A DNA stretch of 64,000 nt from Ochotona curzoniae. Its lineage: Eukaryota > Chordata > Mammalia > Lagomorpha > Ochotonidae. The stretch's first letter is position 1. Each line of letters starts with the position of its first letter. The stretch lies in the NCBI RefSeq assembly GCF_017591425.1, contig NW_024466512.1:19831501-19895500 (forward strand), in the 5' to 3' direction. A program made the translations under genes and the position numbers. Below are positions 21,100 to 33,000 of this stretch, in pieces. The notes below the pieces were generated by a model that saw only the letters and a program-made list of their open reading frames with translations, was not told the origin of the DNA and ran no database searches.

Positions 21100-24000
21100 G
21101 TGGTACAGGTCCATAGGCCCTGGGATTTCCCTTACTCCCTTTCCAAGTCCCTTCTCCCTTCCACTGAGTTCCCCTATATTATTACTATAGTGCAATGCTT
21201 CATAGGCAGTCATATATCCATCATTATGGGCATGGACAATGGTAGAGAGTTCAGCATCCTATTGTCAATACATAGTTAACAGTTTCATTGGGAGTCTTTC
21301 TTTGATCTGGAAGTAGAGATGCATACTGCATTGTATCCTCACATCTGGATATGATAGTCTTCATTATAAAGTTACTGTACATGCCCTTAAATGAAAGTAA
21401 CAATACAGAATCAACAACAGGAAGAAAATAGAAATTTATAATGCCATGAAATTAAATAACATGCTGCTGGATATGATAGTCTCCATTATACAATTACTGT
21501 ACATCCCCTTAAATGAAAAGCCACAATACAAAATCAACAATAGGAAGAAAAGAAGAAATTAAAAGCACCATGAAGTTAAATAACATAATACTGAATGATT
21601 AATGTGTCGTTGAAGAAACTGAAAAAGAAAATCAAGAGTCTTCTTGAAGAAAATGATGCTGCTGTATGATCAATGGGTTAGTGAAGAATTTAATGAGAAA
21701 AAAAAGTGTTTTGAAGAACTGCAACTAAAAAAAAAATTAAAATCCATGAGATATAGTTTCCGCTGATCTTTGTTGGTGAGATATGTCTCCTGTAGGCAAC
21801 AAATGGATGGGTTTTGTTTTTTAATCCAGTCTACTTATCTGTGATGTTTGATTAATGAGTTTATTCCATTTACATTCAGGGTTAATATGAATGGGTGGCA
21901 ATTTGGTCCTGTGTCCAATGATACTTAATGAAAAACAAAGAAAGCACAATAAATTTGTCCAGAAAGCTTCATCGTTCTTCATCACCAAGACTATGTGCCC
22001 TGAGTGTTTTCTCTGTTTTGTGTTTGTGCTAAATTTATGTCAGGGTTGCATTGTGTCACATATAATTGCTGTTTATATCCATTTTGTAACTAAGGAAATG
22101 GAAGTTTAAGGGTAGAAAGGAGAGGCTGTGGCTGTGGCACTGAGTATTAGGCTGCTATCTGCTGTGCAGGCATCATTTGTGGATGCCACTGAAAGTCCTG
22201 GCTGTTCCGTTTCTAATCTAGCTCCCTACTATTGTACCTGGGAAAGCAGCAGAAGACAGCCTAAGTGCCGTGTGGGAGACCTGGATGAAACTCCTGGCTC
22301 CTGGGTTCCCCCTGGTCCATCCCTGACTGTTGCAGCCATTTGGGGAGTGATCCAGCAGGTGAAAGATCTCTTTCTCTCTGTATGTCTCTTTCTGTGTAAC
22401 TCTCTCACATAAATAAGTCTTTTTTAAAAAGAGAGTGGAAATGAGGCATACATATTAGGGAAGTTCAGTAGTCTGTCCAAGATCACCCCACCAGTGGAAG
22501 ATAAACTGAGATTCATGCCATGCTTGTGACTTCAGTACCCAAATTCTGACCTCCATAGTATAGTGTCTCATGTGGTACTGGTGATAAAAAACCAAAATGA
22601 AACAAAAAAGGGGAGGGTAGATTTAGTGAGACTTGCTAAGCAAGCAGTGGCATAGTTACAGGACAGAATGTCCTGTCCCTGGTGCTGAGCTATACAGATT
22701 CTGTGAGTATGTATGTATATTTGGAATAAGAATGTGTTACATGTTCCAGCTACAACTGAACAGTGAAAGACACAGGCCTCCTGTTGGAGCAGGCTACAGA
22801 GAACAGAAGGTAAGATAGGAAGGCTCTGTGGTCACATGACCTGGCCATCAGGCAGTAGCTTTATTGCTTGACCTCTCCGTGACTTGATTTCCTCATCTGT
22901 AACAGATAACTCAAAATAAATAGGCGTAACTGGACTGTAAGGATTTACCATGCCAGTGCCCTCTGCAGTCCTCAGTACCTGTTGCATCCAAACTTCCATG
23001 ACTATTCTATTTTTTTTTTCCTTTTTTCTTTCTTTATTCTTTCTTTGTTTGAAAGGTGGGGAGACACAGATGAAAAGAGATCTTCCAGTTGCTGGTTCAG
23101 TCTCCAAATGTCCAGAATAGCCAGGGCTATGCTAGTCCAAAGCCAGGAGCTGGGCAGTCAGTCCTAATCTCCCCCGTGCATAGCAGGGATCCATGAGCTG
23201 TTTTCTGTTGCTCTCTGGGGTACACGTCGATGGGCTGCTGCATTGGAAGCAGAACCAGTGCACCCTCACATGTGATGGGTGCATCCCAAGCAGCACCTCA
23301 ACTGCTGTGCCACACACCTGCCATCATGGCTATTTAACTTACACAACTTGGAATTGAAATTGAGTGATGAAAGTTATTTAGAATGGAATGTGCATGGGTT
23401 CTTTTCACCATGTAGTCATATTAGTTTACAGTTGTAGATAGTATGAGAGGGGTGTGTGTGTGTGTGAAAAAGAGAGATTAGCTTGGGTCCTTCCCAGCCA
23501 TGAGAGTCTAGCCAAGATATGAGGTGGTTCTAGCTTCATTGCAAGGAAATTTCAAAGAGTTATTGTTTAGACCTTCTACCACCACATGTTCTGAAGGATT
23601 CTACTCAGGACTTGGGGGTCTCTGCATTGGTGCTGCAGGGGTAGGATAGAAGTACTTAGATCCACATTGGGACTTGCCCACTTGGCCTCAGTCTACACTC
23701 TGTTCTCTTAACTCTACTTCTAAATAATTACAGCTTCTACCTTTTACTTAGCAGAGGATTTCAGGAGGTTACATGGATTTCCTGTTGTTGAACAGAGAAT
23801 CAAAAGGGAAATAAATGTATTGTGTGGGTCTTGATCCTGAGGCTCTCTCAGCAGTATGGAATAGTTTCTGTCTTTCCTCTTGGCCCTGACAGCTCAAGCT
23901 GCTCCAAGTGCTGCACGAGAGCTAAGCTTAACCTCGCAGTTTAAGAAGCTGCAAGAGACCATTGAGCAGAAAACCAAGATAGAAATTGGAGATGTTGTCC

Positions 24001-27000
24001 AAGTCAGAGGCAATGTTCGCATATACCGGGAAGAACGAGAAATTCATGCCACTACCTATTGTAAGCATGGATGTTTCTGCTACTTTGGTGTTCTGGGTGT
24101 GTGTCCGTGAACTCTTGTTTAGCTCAAAGTCAAACTTGTAAAAAGTTCAAATAAGATAATAGGAAAAATTATGTGGTGTAATGTATTTTCTTCAGAAAAC
24201 CTTATTTCTTTGTTTTATTTCGATGAGACGTAGTTCTCAAAAAATTGAAGAAAGTTAATTATTTACTAAATAGAGCAAGTTGATTTGGACAGCATGCTAA
24301 TTTCCAGTTACCATGAGACTTGACATTCCAAATCTCAGTCTCTTAGGCTGTGTCCATATTTTTTAGAGTGATGGAAACTTCAGGAGCACTATCGAGTCCA
24401 TTAGCTTTAAATGAAGCCATCAAATCAAAAAAGAACCATACAGCCCCATCCTCCCTGTATACCTTGCTGGCTTGTTTTCAGATGGGAATCTTAAGGAGAG
24501 GTTACAACATTGTGAGCTCTCCAGGTCCCCATCTGCCCATCCCACACCGGTGATGCTATAGGTGCTACCCTCTGTCTTCATGCATGATGGAAACCCTGGG
24601 TACATCCACAAGGAGGCAGATCCACCAGCAAGTACCTCATTTACTCTTATCTCAGGGGCAATCTGGTTGTGGAAAAGAACTGGCCTCAGTGTTATTTTTC
24701 CCCGGTGTCTTGTCAGATAAGATAGACGACCCAATGTGGAGCATTCAGATCTGCAGGATGCAGGAACTGCCCAATATCTACAGGAGAGTCTATGACCAGC
24801 CTTTTCATATCCCAGCCCTGGAGAAAGAAGAGACCCTGAAGTAAGTTACCTCATCAGAAGGGAGACTGCAGCAGGACAGGCTACAGCCCAGGTGGTGGGG
24901 TTGGCCTGGTTGTTAATCCTGAATCATCTGTTTACAATGTGGGGGTGTTCTGGACAAGTCCTCTGCAGAACCTGTGAAGCTCTGTGAACCCGTTTCTTTG
25001 TAAAGTGAAGATAGTACAGGGTTGTGGAACTGGAGTCACTGAGGGAGTGAATGGGGAGTAGAAAAAGTACTAGAGGAAATAATGGCTGTAATTTTTTCCA
25101 AGTTTGATAAAAGCTATAAATTCAGATACAGGAAGCTCAACAGATCCCTAAGGCAGGAAACCTGAAATTCCTGTAGAATGCAGCACAATTATATACCACT
25201 ATACCACACCATCACCAAAAGCCTGCTTTTAGAAAATTGAGCAGGTATTTCATGTCAACCAAAGATATTTTACTCCTTTTTTGTAGAGGGAGAAAACCAC
25301 CCAAAAGGAATAAGAATGTATGCATATTTGCTGGTCCATACGTGACAAAACAGGAGTAGGGCCTGGAAAGATAGGATGGGGAAGACAAGTGAGAGGAGAT
25401 GTTTTTGTATGTCTTTTCTTTTCTTATAGAGAGACAGAGGCAAAGCAAGAGTATTGGTTCACTACCCAAATGCCTGAGAAGGCCAGGGCTGGGCCAGGCC
25501 AGAGACTAGAGCCAGAAACTCAATTCAGGTCTTCCATGTGGGTAAAATATTCCAGGCACCTAAGTTGTCACCTGCTGCCTGCCGGGATCTGTGTTAGCAA
25601 CGCACTGGAATCAGGAGCCGAGCCTGAAATCAGTCTCAGGAGCTCCAGTGTGTGAGGCAGCATCTTAACTGCTAGATCGAGTACCTGGTTCCTCCCAGCC
25701 CCCTTTTGTTTTATTGTCAAAATGTTTATTGCAAAATGGAATCTTAAAGGAGAGCAAAGCAAACTTCACATCAAAACGGTCAAAATGAATTGTATGACAC
25801 TGACTAAATGTTTTTGTTCGTGAATTAGATCCATATTCAGATAATTAACTTTTTAAAAATACTGTTAAAAAAAAAAGAAGGGCCCGGCGCCGTGGCCTAG
25901 TGGCTAAAGTCCTCGCCTTGAACACACCGGAATCCCATATGGGCGCCGGTTCTAATCCCGGCAGCTCCACTTCCCTTCCAGCTCCCTGCTTGTGGCCTGG
26001 GAAAGCAGTCGAGGACGGCCCAAAGCTTTGGGACCCTGCACCCATGTGGGAGACCCGGAAGAAGTTCCTGGATCCTGGCTTTGGATCAGCATAGCATTGG
26101 CCGTTGCGCTCACTTGGGGAGTGAATGATCGGACAGAAGATCTTCCTCTCTGTCTCTCCTCCTCTCTGTATATCTGACTTTCCAATAAATAAATAAATCT
26201 TTAAAATTAAAAAAAAAAGAGAAAAAGTGCAGACTTATAAAATAGGAAGTGGAGTCCTTCATTTTTCTGACTCCCAGCTTGGTGCTGTTGCCCAGCAGTT
26301 GTCCAGTGGCCAGTGTGCATCCTTTTAAACCTATTTCTTAGCGTGTGCCCAAGGGGAAGATTCACCTGGACATGTGATGGGCTGTTGTTTGCTTTTTCTT
26401 GAATGCTGTTCTGCAGTTTAACTTTTTCTTAATCATATCTTTGGTTCCCAATTTCTTCCTCGCATTTTAAAATATCCTATGATGTTCACTGAGTGACTCA
26501 CCCTTTGTGTGTATGTATATATATATATATATACATATATATAAAAGCAGTATATGAGGGGGTCTTGAAAAAGTTTATAGAAAATGCACACTATGGGAAG
26601 AAATGCATGGTTTCAAAAGGTTTTTTTTTAATATCCTTATCTGAGAGGGAGAAGAGTACTTATATCTGCTGGTTTACACCCAAATGTGCACAGTGGCTGG
26701 GGTAGGCCTGGCCAAAGTCAGATGCTGAGAACCCAAATCCCATCTGCCATTTGGGTGGCAGAAACCCAACTACTTGGACTGTTACCGCCACCTCCCGGGG
26801 TGTGCATTGGCAGGAAGCTGAAATCAGGAGCTAGAGTCAGGAATCGAACCCAAACAATTTGATAGAGGATGCAGGTGTCTTAACCACTAAACCAAACCGG
26901 CACCCCCTAAAACTTCCCTTTCAATTTCATTTTCCATGAACTTTTTGAAGGACTTGCATTATGTTGCGATTTTGGGGGTCTCTGTCTTATGTATGCCAGA

Positions 27001-30000
27001 AAAGAGCAAAAATGATGGTTTTCTGCAACCTTCCCTCCAGCAGCAATCCAAGCACCCTGGATCTTGCCCATCTCACATGTTTGCTGAGTGAAAAAGTCAA
27101 AGAATTTCTCGAGGAGAACAGAGTGCCAAGCTTTTACCAGCAGGAGTTGGAAGCAGTGGAGTCTTTGATGTCCCTTGCCAATCAGCCTGTAATTCACAGC
27201 ACCTGCCCTGACCAAGTGAGTCCAGCATACCCAGGGGAGTGTTCAGCTCTTCTACCCCAAATCTTCAGCTGAAGGGTTTGAGTGACCATGACTGTGGCAT
27301 GAAGACTCAAGGGGTGGAAGCAGGGAGCTATATCACTTGCTGTTTCTGCTCAGGGAATCTTACTGGATGCTAAGAATTTGAAATGAGACTGAACCTTCCT
27401 TTTCCCCTCCTGACTTTAATCTCATTATGCTGATCTTTGAGTAGAAAGAAAAAGTTATGGCTTAATGTTGCTAACACCTGGTTGGTGTTGCTCACTGAAA
27501 GGGTATTGACTGTCAGCAGAAGCCCAGTGGAGGGAAGTAATGAAAGGAGATAATTATCTGTCCAAGATTGTTTATCGATTATAAGAATGGTTCTTGGACC
27601 AAAGTTTTGGCTTGCTCTCTTCTTCAGAGTAAGTTCATTTGCTGCATTTTAGGAGCTGAAGTGAGCCCTGAGCGGTATCTGGTGTAGTTTATAAGTACAG
27701 ATTTTAAAGAATATTTATTTATCTTGGGAAAAACTATCTTTGTTTGTTTATTTGCTTTAAATTAAGAGTGGAGACTGATTCTAGGTTTTCACTTTTATTA
27801 CAGTTCTTAGGTTTGTTGTCTTTACGTGGTTCCTGGTTATTTTTTAAATTTATGTTCCTCATCCCACTGTGGGTTCATCTCAGCTGAAATGTCACTTTCT
27901 TACTTCCCTGACCATCTGTTCTGATGGCTACTCAGGTCCTCTGTGTCATCAAGCTGTTGTCCTAGCTGATGTCACTGGAGTCCATTTGTTGACCTACCTC
28001 TGCTGTTTGAAACAGTAAAGGTCTGCTTTTCTTTGCTTGCTGCTCAAGGCCTATGACAGTGCTGGCTCAAGGCAGGTTGTAGATTGATAGCATGAAGGAT
28101 TTTGAAAATTGGAATGGTGCCAGTAGTTGTACGCAGTACAGCTCTCCACACTGTCACCTGTAGGTTCTATTCCAAGACTGCCAGTGAGTGCTTGTGAATC
28201 TCATACAGAGGATAACAGTGAACCTCATACAACAAAGATGGCTGCTGATTGGTTAGAGAGGCAGGTAGTGTGCACATCCTCAACGTGGTGGACAAAGGGA
28301 TGATTCACATGTTGGAAGGGATGAAGTAGGACAGCAAAGGATTTCATCATGTACCCAACACAGCATAGAGTGTAAAGTATATGAATTATTTATGTCTGGA
28401 ATTTTCCATTTAATATTTTCAGGCCATGGGTAACTGAAACCACAGAAAACGAAGCTTCCAATAAGTGGCAGGGGGCAGAGTGAGGGAGCACTGGAGTTAA
28501 ATTTCCTGCCCTTCGCTCCCCTCTCCCTAGAGAAGGGGGGAGACCATTATTAAATGTCTTGCATATCTTTTAGATAGAGCCTGTGAGTGCAGAGACTGTT
28601 AGTCATTGTATTCCCTACCTCCTTTCACAACAACTGAAGCCTGCTGTGGAGTCCTACAGGAGACCAGGGTGTTCCCAGGACTGTGTGCCACAGTCACTGC
28701 CCTGGCACACATGACTGCCACTCAGAGCCACCTCTCTCGTGGGTACCGCAGAGGGTTTCAGCAGCCTCTCCCCACGCTGCTTATGTGGCTGCATCTTTGC
28801 CAGCCATTCGCTCAGCAGACACAAGCTTCCCATCCTGACCCCAGACACCACTGCTACCTCTCAGTTTTGGCCCACACCTAATTGTGCCTCCTTGGCCAGG
28901 TGACCAGGATGTCATATGGAGAGGCAAAGGATATGGTTTCAGAACACACCCAGGTGCTGAGGGTCATGACCGAGCACTTCATTATTTGTTGAGATTACCT
29001 TCAAGCAGGTGTGGCTCCCCAGCTGTCCAGGGACAGCAAGGTTAACCTTTTCCCATTTAATCATTTAGTGAAGATTTGAAAGCACATGACCCGACCCCCA
29101 GGGCCTGAGAGGTTCTCAGCATGTTTGGAAGACTGTATTCTTATAGAACCCCCTTCTGGGATGACTGTGATGGGGGGCATGTGGGTGGAAAGGTGTTAGC
29201 ATGACAAGTGTAGAAAATGCTTACAGCACAAACTCTTATCTGCCTACAGCCTGTTAGGCTTCAGAAGAATGACTCTGGCACTCATTTTGTCTTTGGAAAG
29301 GATTTTTCCCATCAATTATGAATTAGTCCCTTGCATTGCACTGTTGGGACCGTTGTTGAATTCCACTTAATAGAGCCCAGGGAAACCAAAGATGCTTTAC
29401 AATGGTGATGACACCCTAGATCCCGTGGCACTTTGTGTTGTCCTGCAGATAAAAGCTTCACCAAGGCATTGTGATGCTTTTAAGAGCTTAAAGGCCAGAG
29501 AATGGGTTGGAATGTTCTCCCTCCTTTCTTTTTCTGTAGTGGCTCTTCTTAGCAAATCCAGAAACATGATAAGCAGATCTTGTACAGCCATTGTTTTTGC
29601 TGACAGCTGGATGAATGCTGAGTTTCTTCAGGAGTGGAGACTATATATATATTTCAGAGCTCCACCCAGTTCCTGGCCTGACCTGGCAGAGGCTTGGTAG
29701 GGCCCAGCCTGCTGAGCCAGTCTGATTTTGTCCTTGAACAATTTTGGTTTCCTGAATCAGATGAGTCTGTCGTTACTCTTTCAAAAAAAGACAAGAAAGA
29801 TCCAGATTCCAAACCAGGAAAAGCGGCTGGCTAGAAGAGGCCATGACAAGTCGGCCTTGTGACTGGGCTTTGTAAGTAACCAGGCCCAGACATTGTTCCC
29901 CAAGGTTTGCAGAGGCCACTCTTTGTGCAAAGGAACCTTCAGTGATTGTTTGTGTTTACAGAGAGGCCACCGTTGTGCACTACTTGTTCACAACTGAAGC

Positions 30001-33000
30001 TGTGCCTCTCATCCCCCAGGCCCAGTCTCTTCTCTTCCTGAATCCCAGGAACCTAGTCTGGGTAATCTGGGAGAAGTGTCTAAAATCAGCTCTAATTCAT
30101 TTCCCATGTGTGTCTGTCTTGTAGTCAGCTCATACCCTAGAATCCTTGTGTTTAGTTGACCAGAGAAAACCAACATCCCTAGAATGATGGTCATCAAGGC
30201 CCTGCTTGGGTCTGGGGAGAACTCTAGGGCTGGTTATACCTCCCTTGGGGGAGAGCAGCTGTGCCTTCGGCTCCAGGACTGAGGATGCATGCTGAGGACT
30301 TTGGGGGGGGGGTGCTTGTTCTGATCGTACTCAGAGGGCTCTGCCTACCATCTCCCAGGCTTCTCAGCCCCTTCGGTCTTTCAAGAGTGGACACTGCCAC
30401 ACCCTACAAACTCTGGCCTTCTCTTAGACCTTAATAACCTCTGGGTGATCAGAGCCTCCAGCTTGTTGTGTTAAGGAAAAACATAAACTTCATTTAATTT
30501 GGATTGTTAGACTGCTGGTCTCCTTAGCCCAGGAGAGCACATCTGTGCGGTGGCACTAGGATCTATTTAGACTAATAAAATGGTTGAGTGAAGATTGGGA
30601 GAAGGACTTCTGCAAAGAAAAGTTTTCACTAGGAGTGCCATTGTCAACCCTTGAGACCACCAGAAGGTCCTTTGTTCTCTTTGTCCCCTGGAAGAAATGT
30701 TAGCTATGAGTCTGAGCCCCCTGTTCTGTTTCCTGGCACCTATGGGTATGCCTCTCTCACTATAGGTAAGACTTTGATGCAAATACTTGGCTGTGTTTCA
30801 TGGATTCTGATTGGTGTATTGTCCGAATGTGCAAATTTTTCCTGTCAAATTATAACTATCAGGCCAGGTGGCCTCGTGGCTAAAGTCCTTCCCTTGAATG
30901 CGCCAGGATCCCATATGGGAAGTGGTTCTGGTCTCAGAGGCCCCGCTTCCCATTGAGCTCCCTGCTTGTGGCCTGGGAAAGCAGTCAAAGATGGCCTAAA
31001 GCCTTGGGATGCTGTACCCATGTGGGAGATCCAGAAGAAGTTCCTGCCTCCTGGCTTTAGACGGCTCAGCTCCAGCTGTTGCAGTCACTTGGGGAGTGAA
31101 TCACCAGACAGAGGATTTTCCTCTGTCTTTCCTCCTCTCTGTATATCTGACTGTAATAAAAATAAATAAGTCTTTTTAAAAAAATCACTACCCTTTAAAA
31201 AATTATGACTATCTTGAAGGACAGTTGTTGTCCTTTGTTTCGAGCTAGAACAGGAAATCTCCGATGGGATATAAACAACAATAGTGGGCATAGCCTCCCT
31301 ACAGGAGTATTCAGTTCACAAAGATTTCACTGGTCACTTGCTGTGTACCAGGGAGGAGATGGCCAGGGTCAAAGACCAAGTCCCTGGCTCCAGAAACACA
31401 CATTGTATGTCACCATGTAGGACATAGCTAATGGCCTCTGAGTAAGAGGCAGGATAACCTGGAGTCCCTCCCCAGTACTCCCATCTGTGGAGAAGGAAAG
31501 GGACCCCAGTGGTGGCCACAGAGCTGTTGCTTCTCTGGGACCTACTGAGCCTTGCCACCCACCTCCTCTTGTGTCAGCACTGCTGTTGGCCTCCCTTATG
31601 TTACAGAGATTGCACAGAGCTTACTGCATGCTGGAAACCCCAGGTTCCTTCAGAGGAAACAAGTCCTCAGAAGAGATTGTACATAGCCCCAGTCATAATG
31701 AAGGAAGGTGCTCTTATGTGTACAGTGTTTGTGTTGCATGCAAGAAGTAAATCGAAGGCTGTCCAACAGTGAGGGTAGTTTTTTGATTTTCCACTCCTTA
31801 TCATTGATCATTATCATTGCAAGCAAACTCATAACTGAGGTATGGAACAGTTAACACAAGCAAAATCCTGTCCAAACAGTCTCCCAGCCCTGGTCAAACA
31901 CAAGCCTGCTGGGCTGCATGCTCAGAGCTTCTTGACTCAGCACATTGAGATCCTGGTGGGTGAATTCACAGACTGGTTGGTCTAGGGAGTTTTCTTAAGT
32001 ACTGCAAGGTTGGATGTATTTCTCCTTTTCTTCCCCTTTCTATTCTTCATTACAGGTGGATTGTAAGAAGGATACCACTTCTAAGGCAATTCATAGTATA
32101 TTTAAGAATGCTATTCAACTGCTGCAAGAAAAGGGCCTTGTATTCCAGAAAGATGCTGGTTTTGACAAGGTGTACTATGTGAGTGACATGCAACTTTAAT
32201 TTTTTTCCTTCATAACCCCAATTACAAGTGTTTTCTTTCTTTTCTCTTTTAAGATTTTATTTACTTGAAGGGTGGAGTGACAGAGAAAGAGAGAGTGTTC
32301 TTTCACCTGCTGGTTCACTCCCCAAATAGCCACAATAGTCAAGTCTGGGTCAGGCCAAAGCCACGGACCAAGAACACCATCTTGGTCTCTGACACGAGTG
32401 GCAGGGACCTAAGCACTTGGGCTGTCTTCCACTGCTTTCCCAGGGACATTAGCATGGAGCTGTATTGGAAGTGGAGCAACTAGGACTCCGGTGTGAGATG
32501 CACGTGTCTCAAGTGGTAGCTTAATTTGCTGTGCTACACCAGCCACACTTATACATTTCTGACTTACAAGTACCTATTTATTGTTTTCAGAATCATTCAA
32601 GGGGTTCATAAATTCAACAGTGAAGGCTGGTTCTTATCTTTCCTCAGGGTACCTCTTTTGCACATTCATCTTTGCTTTATGAATGCACACAGATACACAT
32701 ATATGCCAGGGGCTTTTTGACTTTACAAGACACATAATGGTATTATCCTTGGGGGTTCTTCAGCCTCAGTCCTCTGCGTCGCATGACTGACGTTGCAGGG
32801 CCAGTCCTGTGCAGTGTAGGAGTTTGAACAAGAGTGCCGACCCTCACCCACCAAGTGCCCGTGGCAGCTCCCAGGTGGGACAACTGAAGGTATCTCCAGA
32901 CATTACCCATGTGTCCTGAAGCAATTAAGAACTGCTGCTGGAAATAATGCTTGGACTCTTCAAGGAGGAGTTGTGCAAGCATAGGGCCATGCATTTCTGC

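Larger units (their letters stand above)
16142..23892 (+). other. STN1: STN1 intron 4
   Basis: The longest intron before exon 5 (7.75 kb). Contains eight CSINEs, MIR pieces and a rearranged minus-strand L1. Non-repetitive stretches: 16142-17225, 18412-19427, 19726-20021, 20349-20796 and 23326-23880. No extra exon is evident. Confidence 0.7.
24841..27043 (+). other. STN1: STN1 intron 6
   Basis: About 2.2 kb, ending in the tandem acceptor. Holds an old antisense CSINE, a young sense CSINE, an (AT)n tract and a TIR element containing another CSINE whose right end stops about 80 bp before exon 7. Confidence 0.8.
27216..32055 (+). other. STN1: STN1 intron 7
   Basis: 4.8 kb. Few repeats: an L2 end, a probable old DNA-transposon relic, one pika-type CSINE and an inverted L2 end. 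The 28.5-30.8 kb block is GC-moderate, lacks SINEs and shows no recognised repeat; it could hold an intronic regulatory element, but nothing specific is visible. A G-run lies at 30302-30312. Confidence 0.65.

Noticed and set aside
25880..25960. tRNA-like A and B boxes
   Set aside because: They belong to CSINE heads; no cloverleaf tRNA gene is present.
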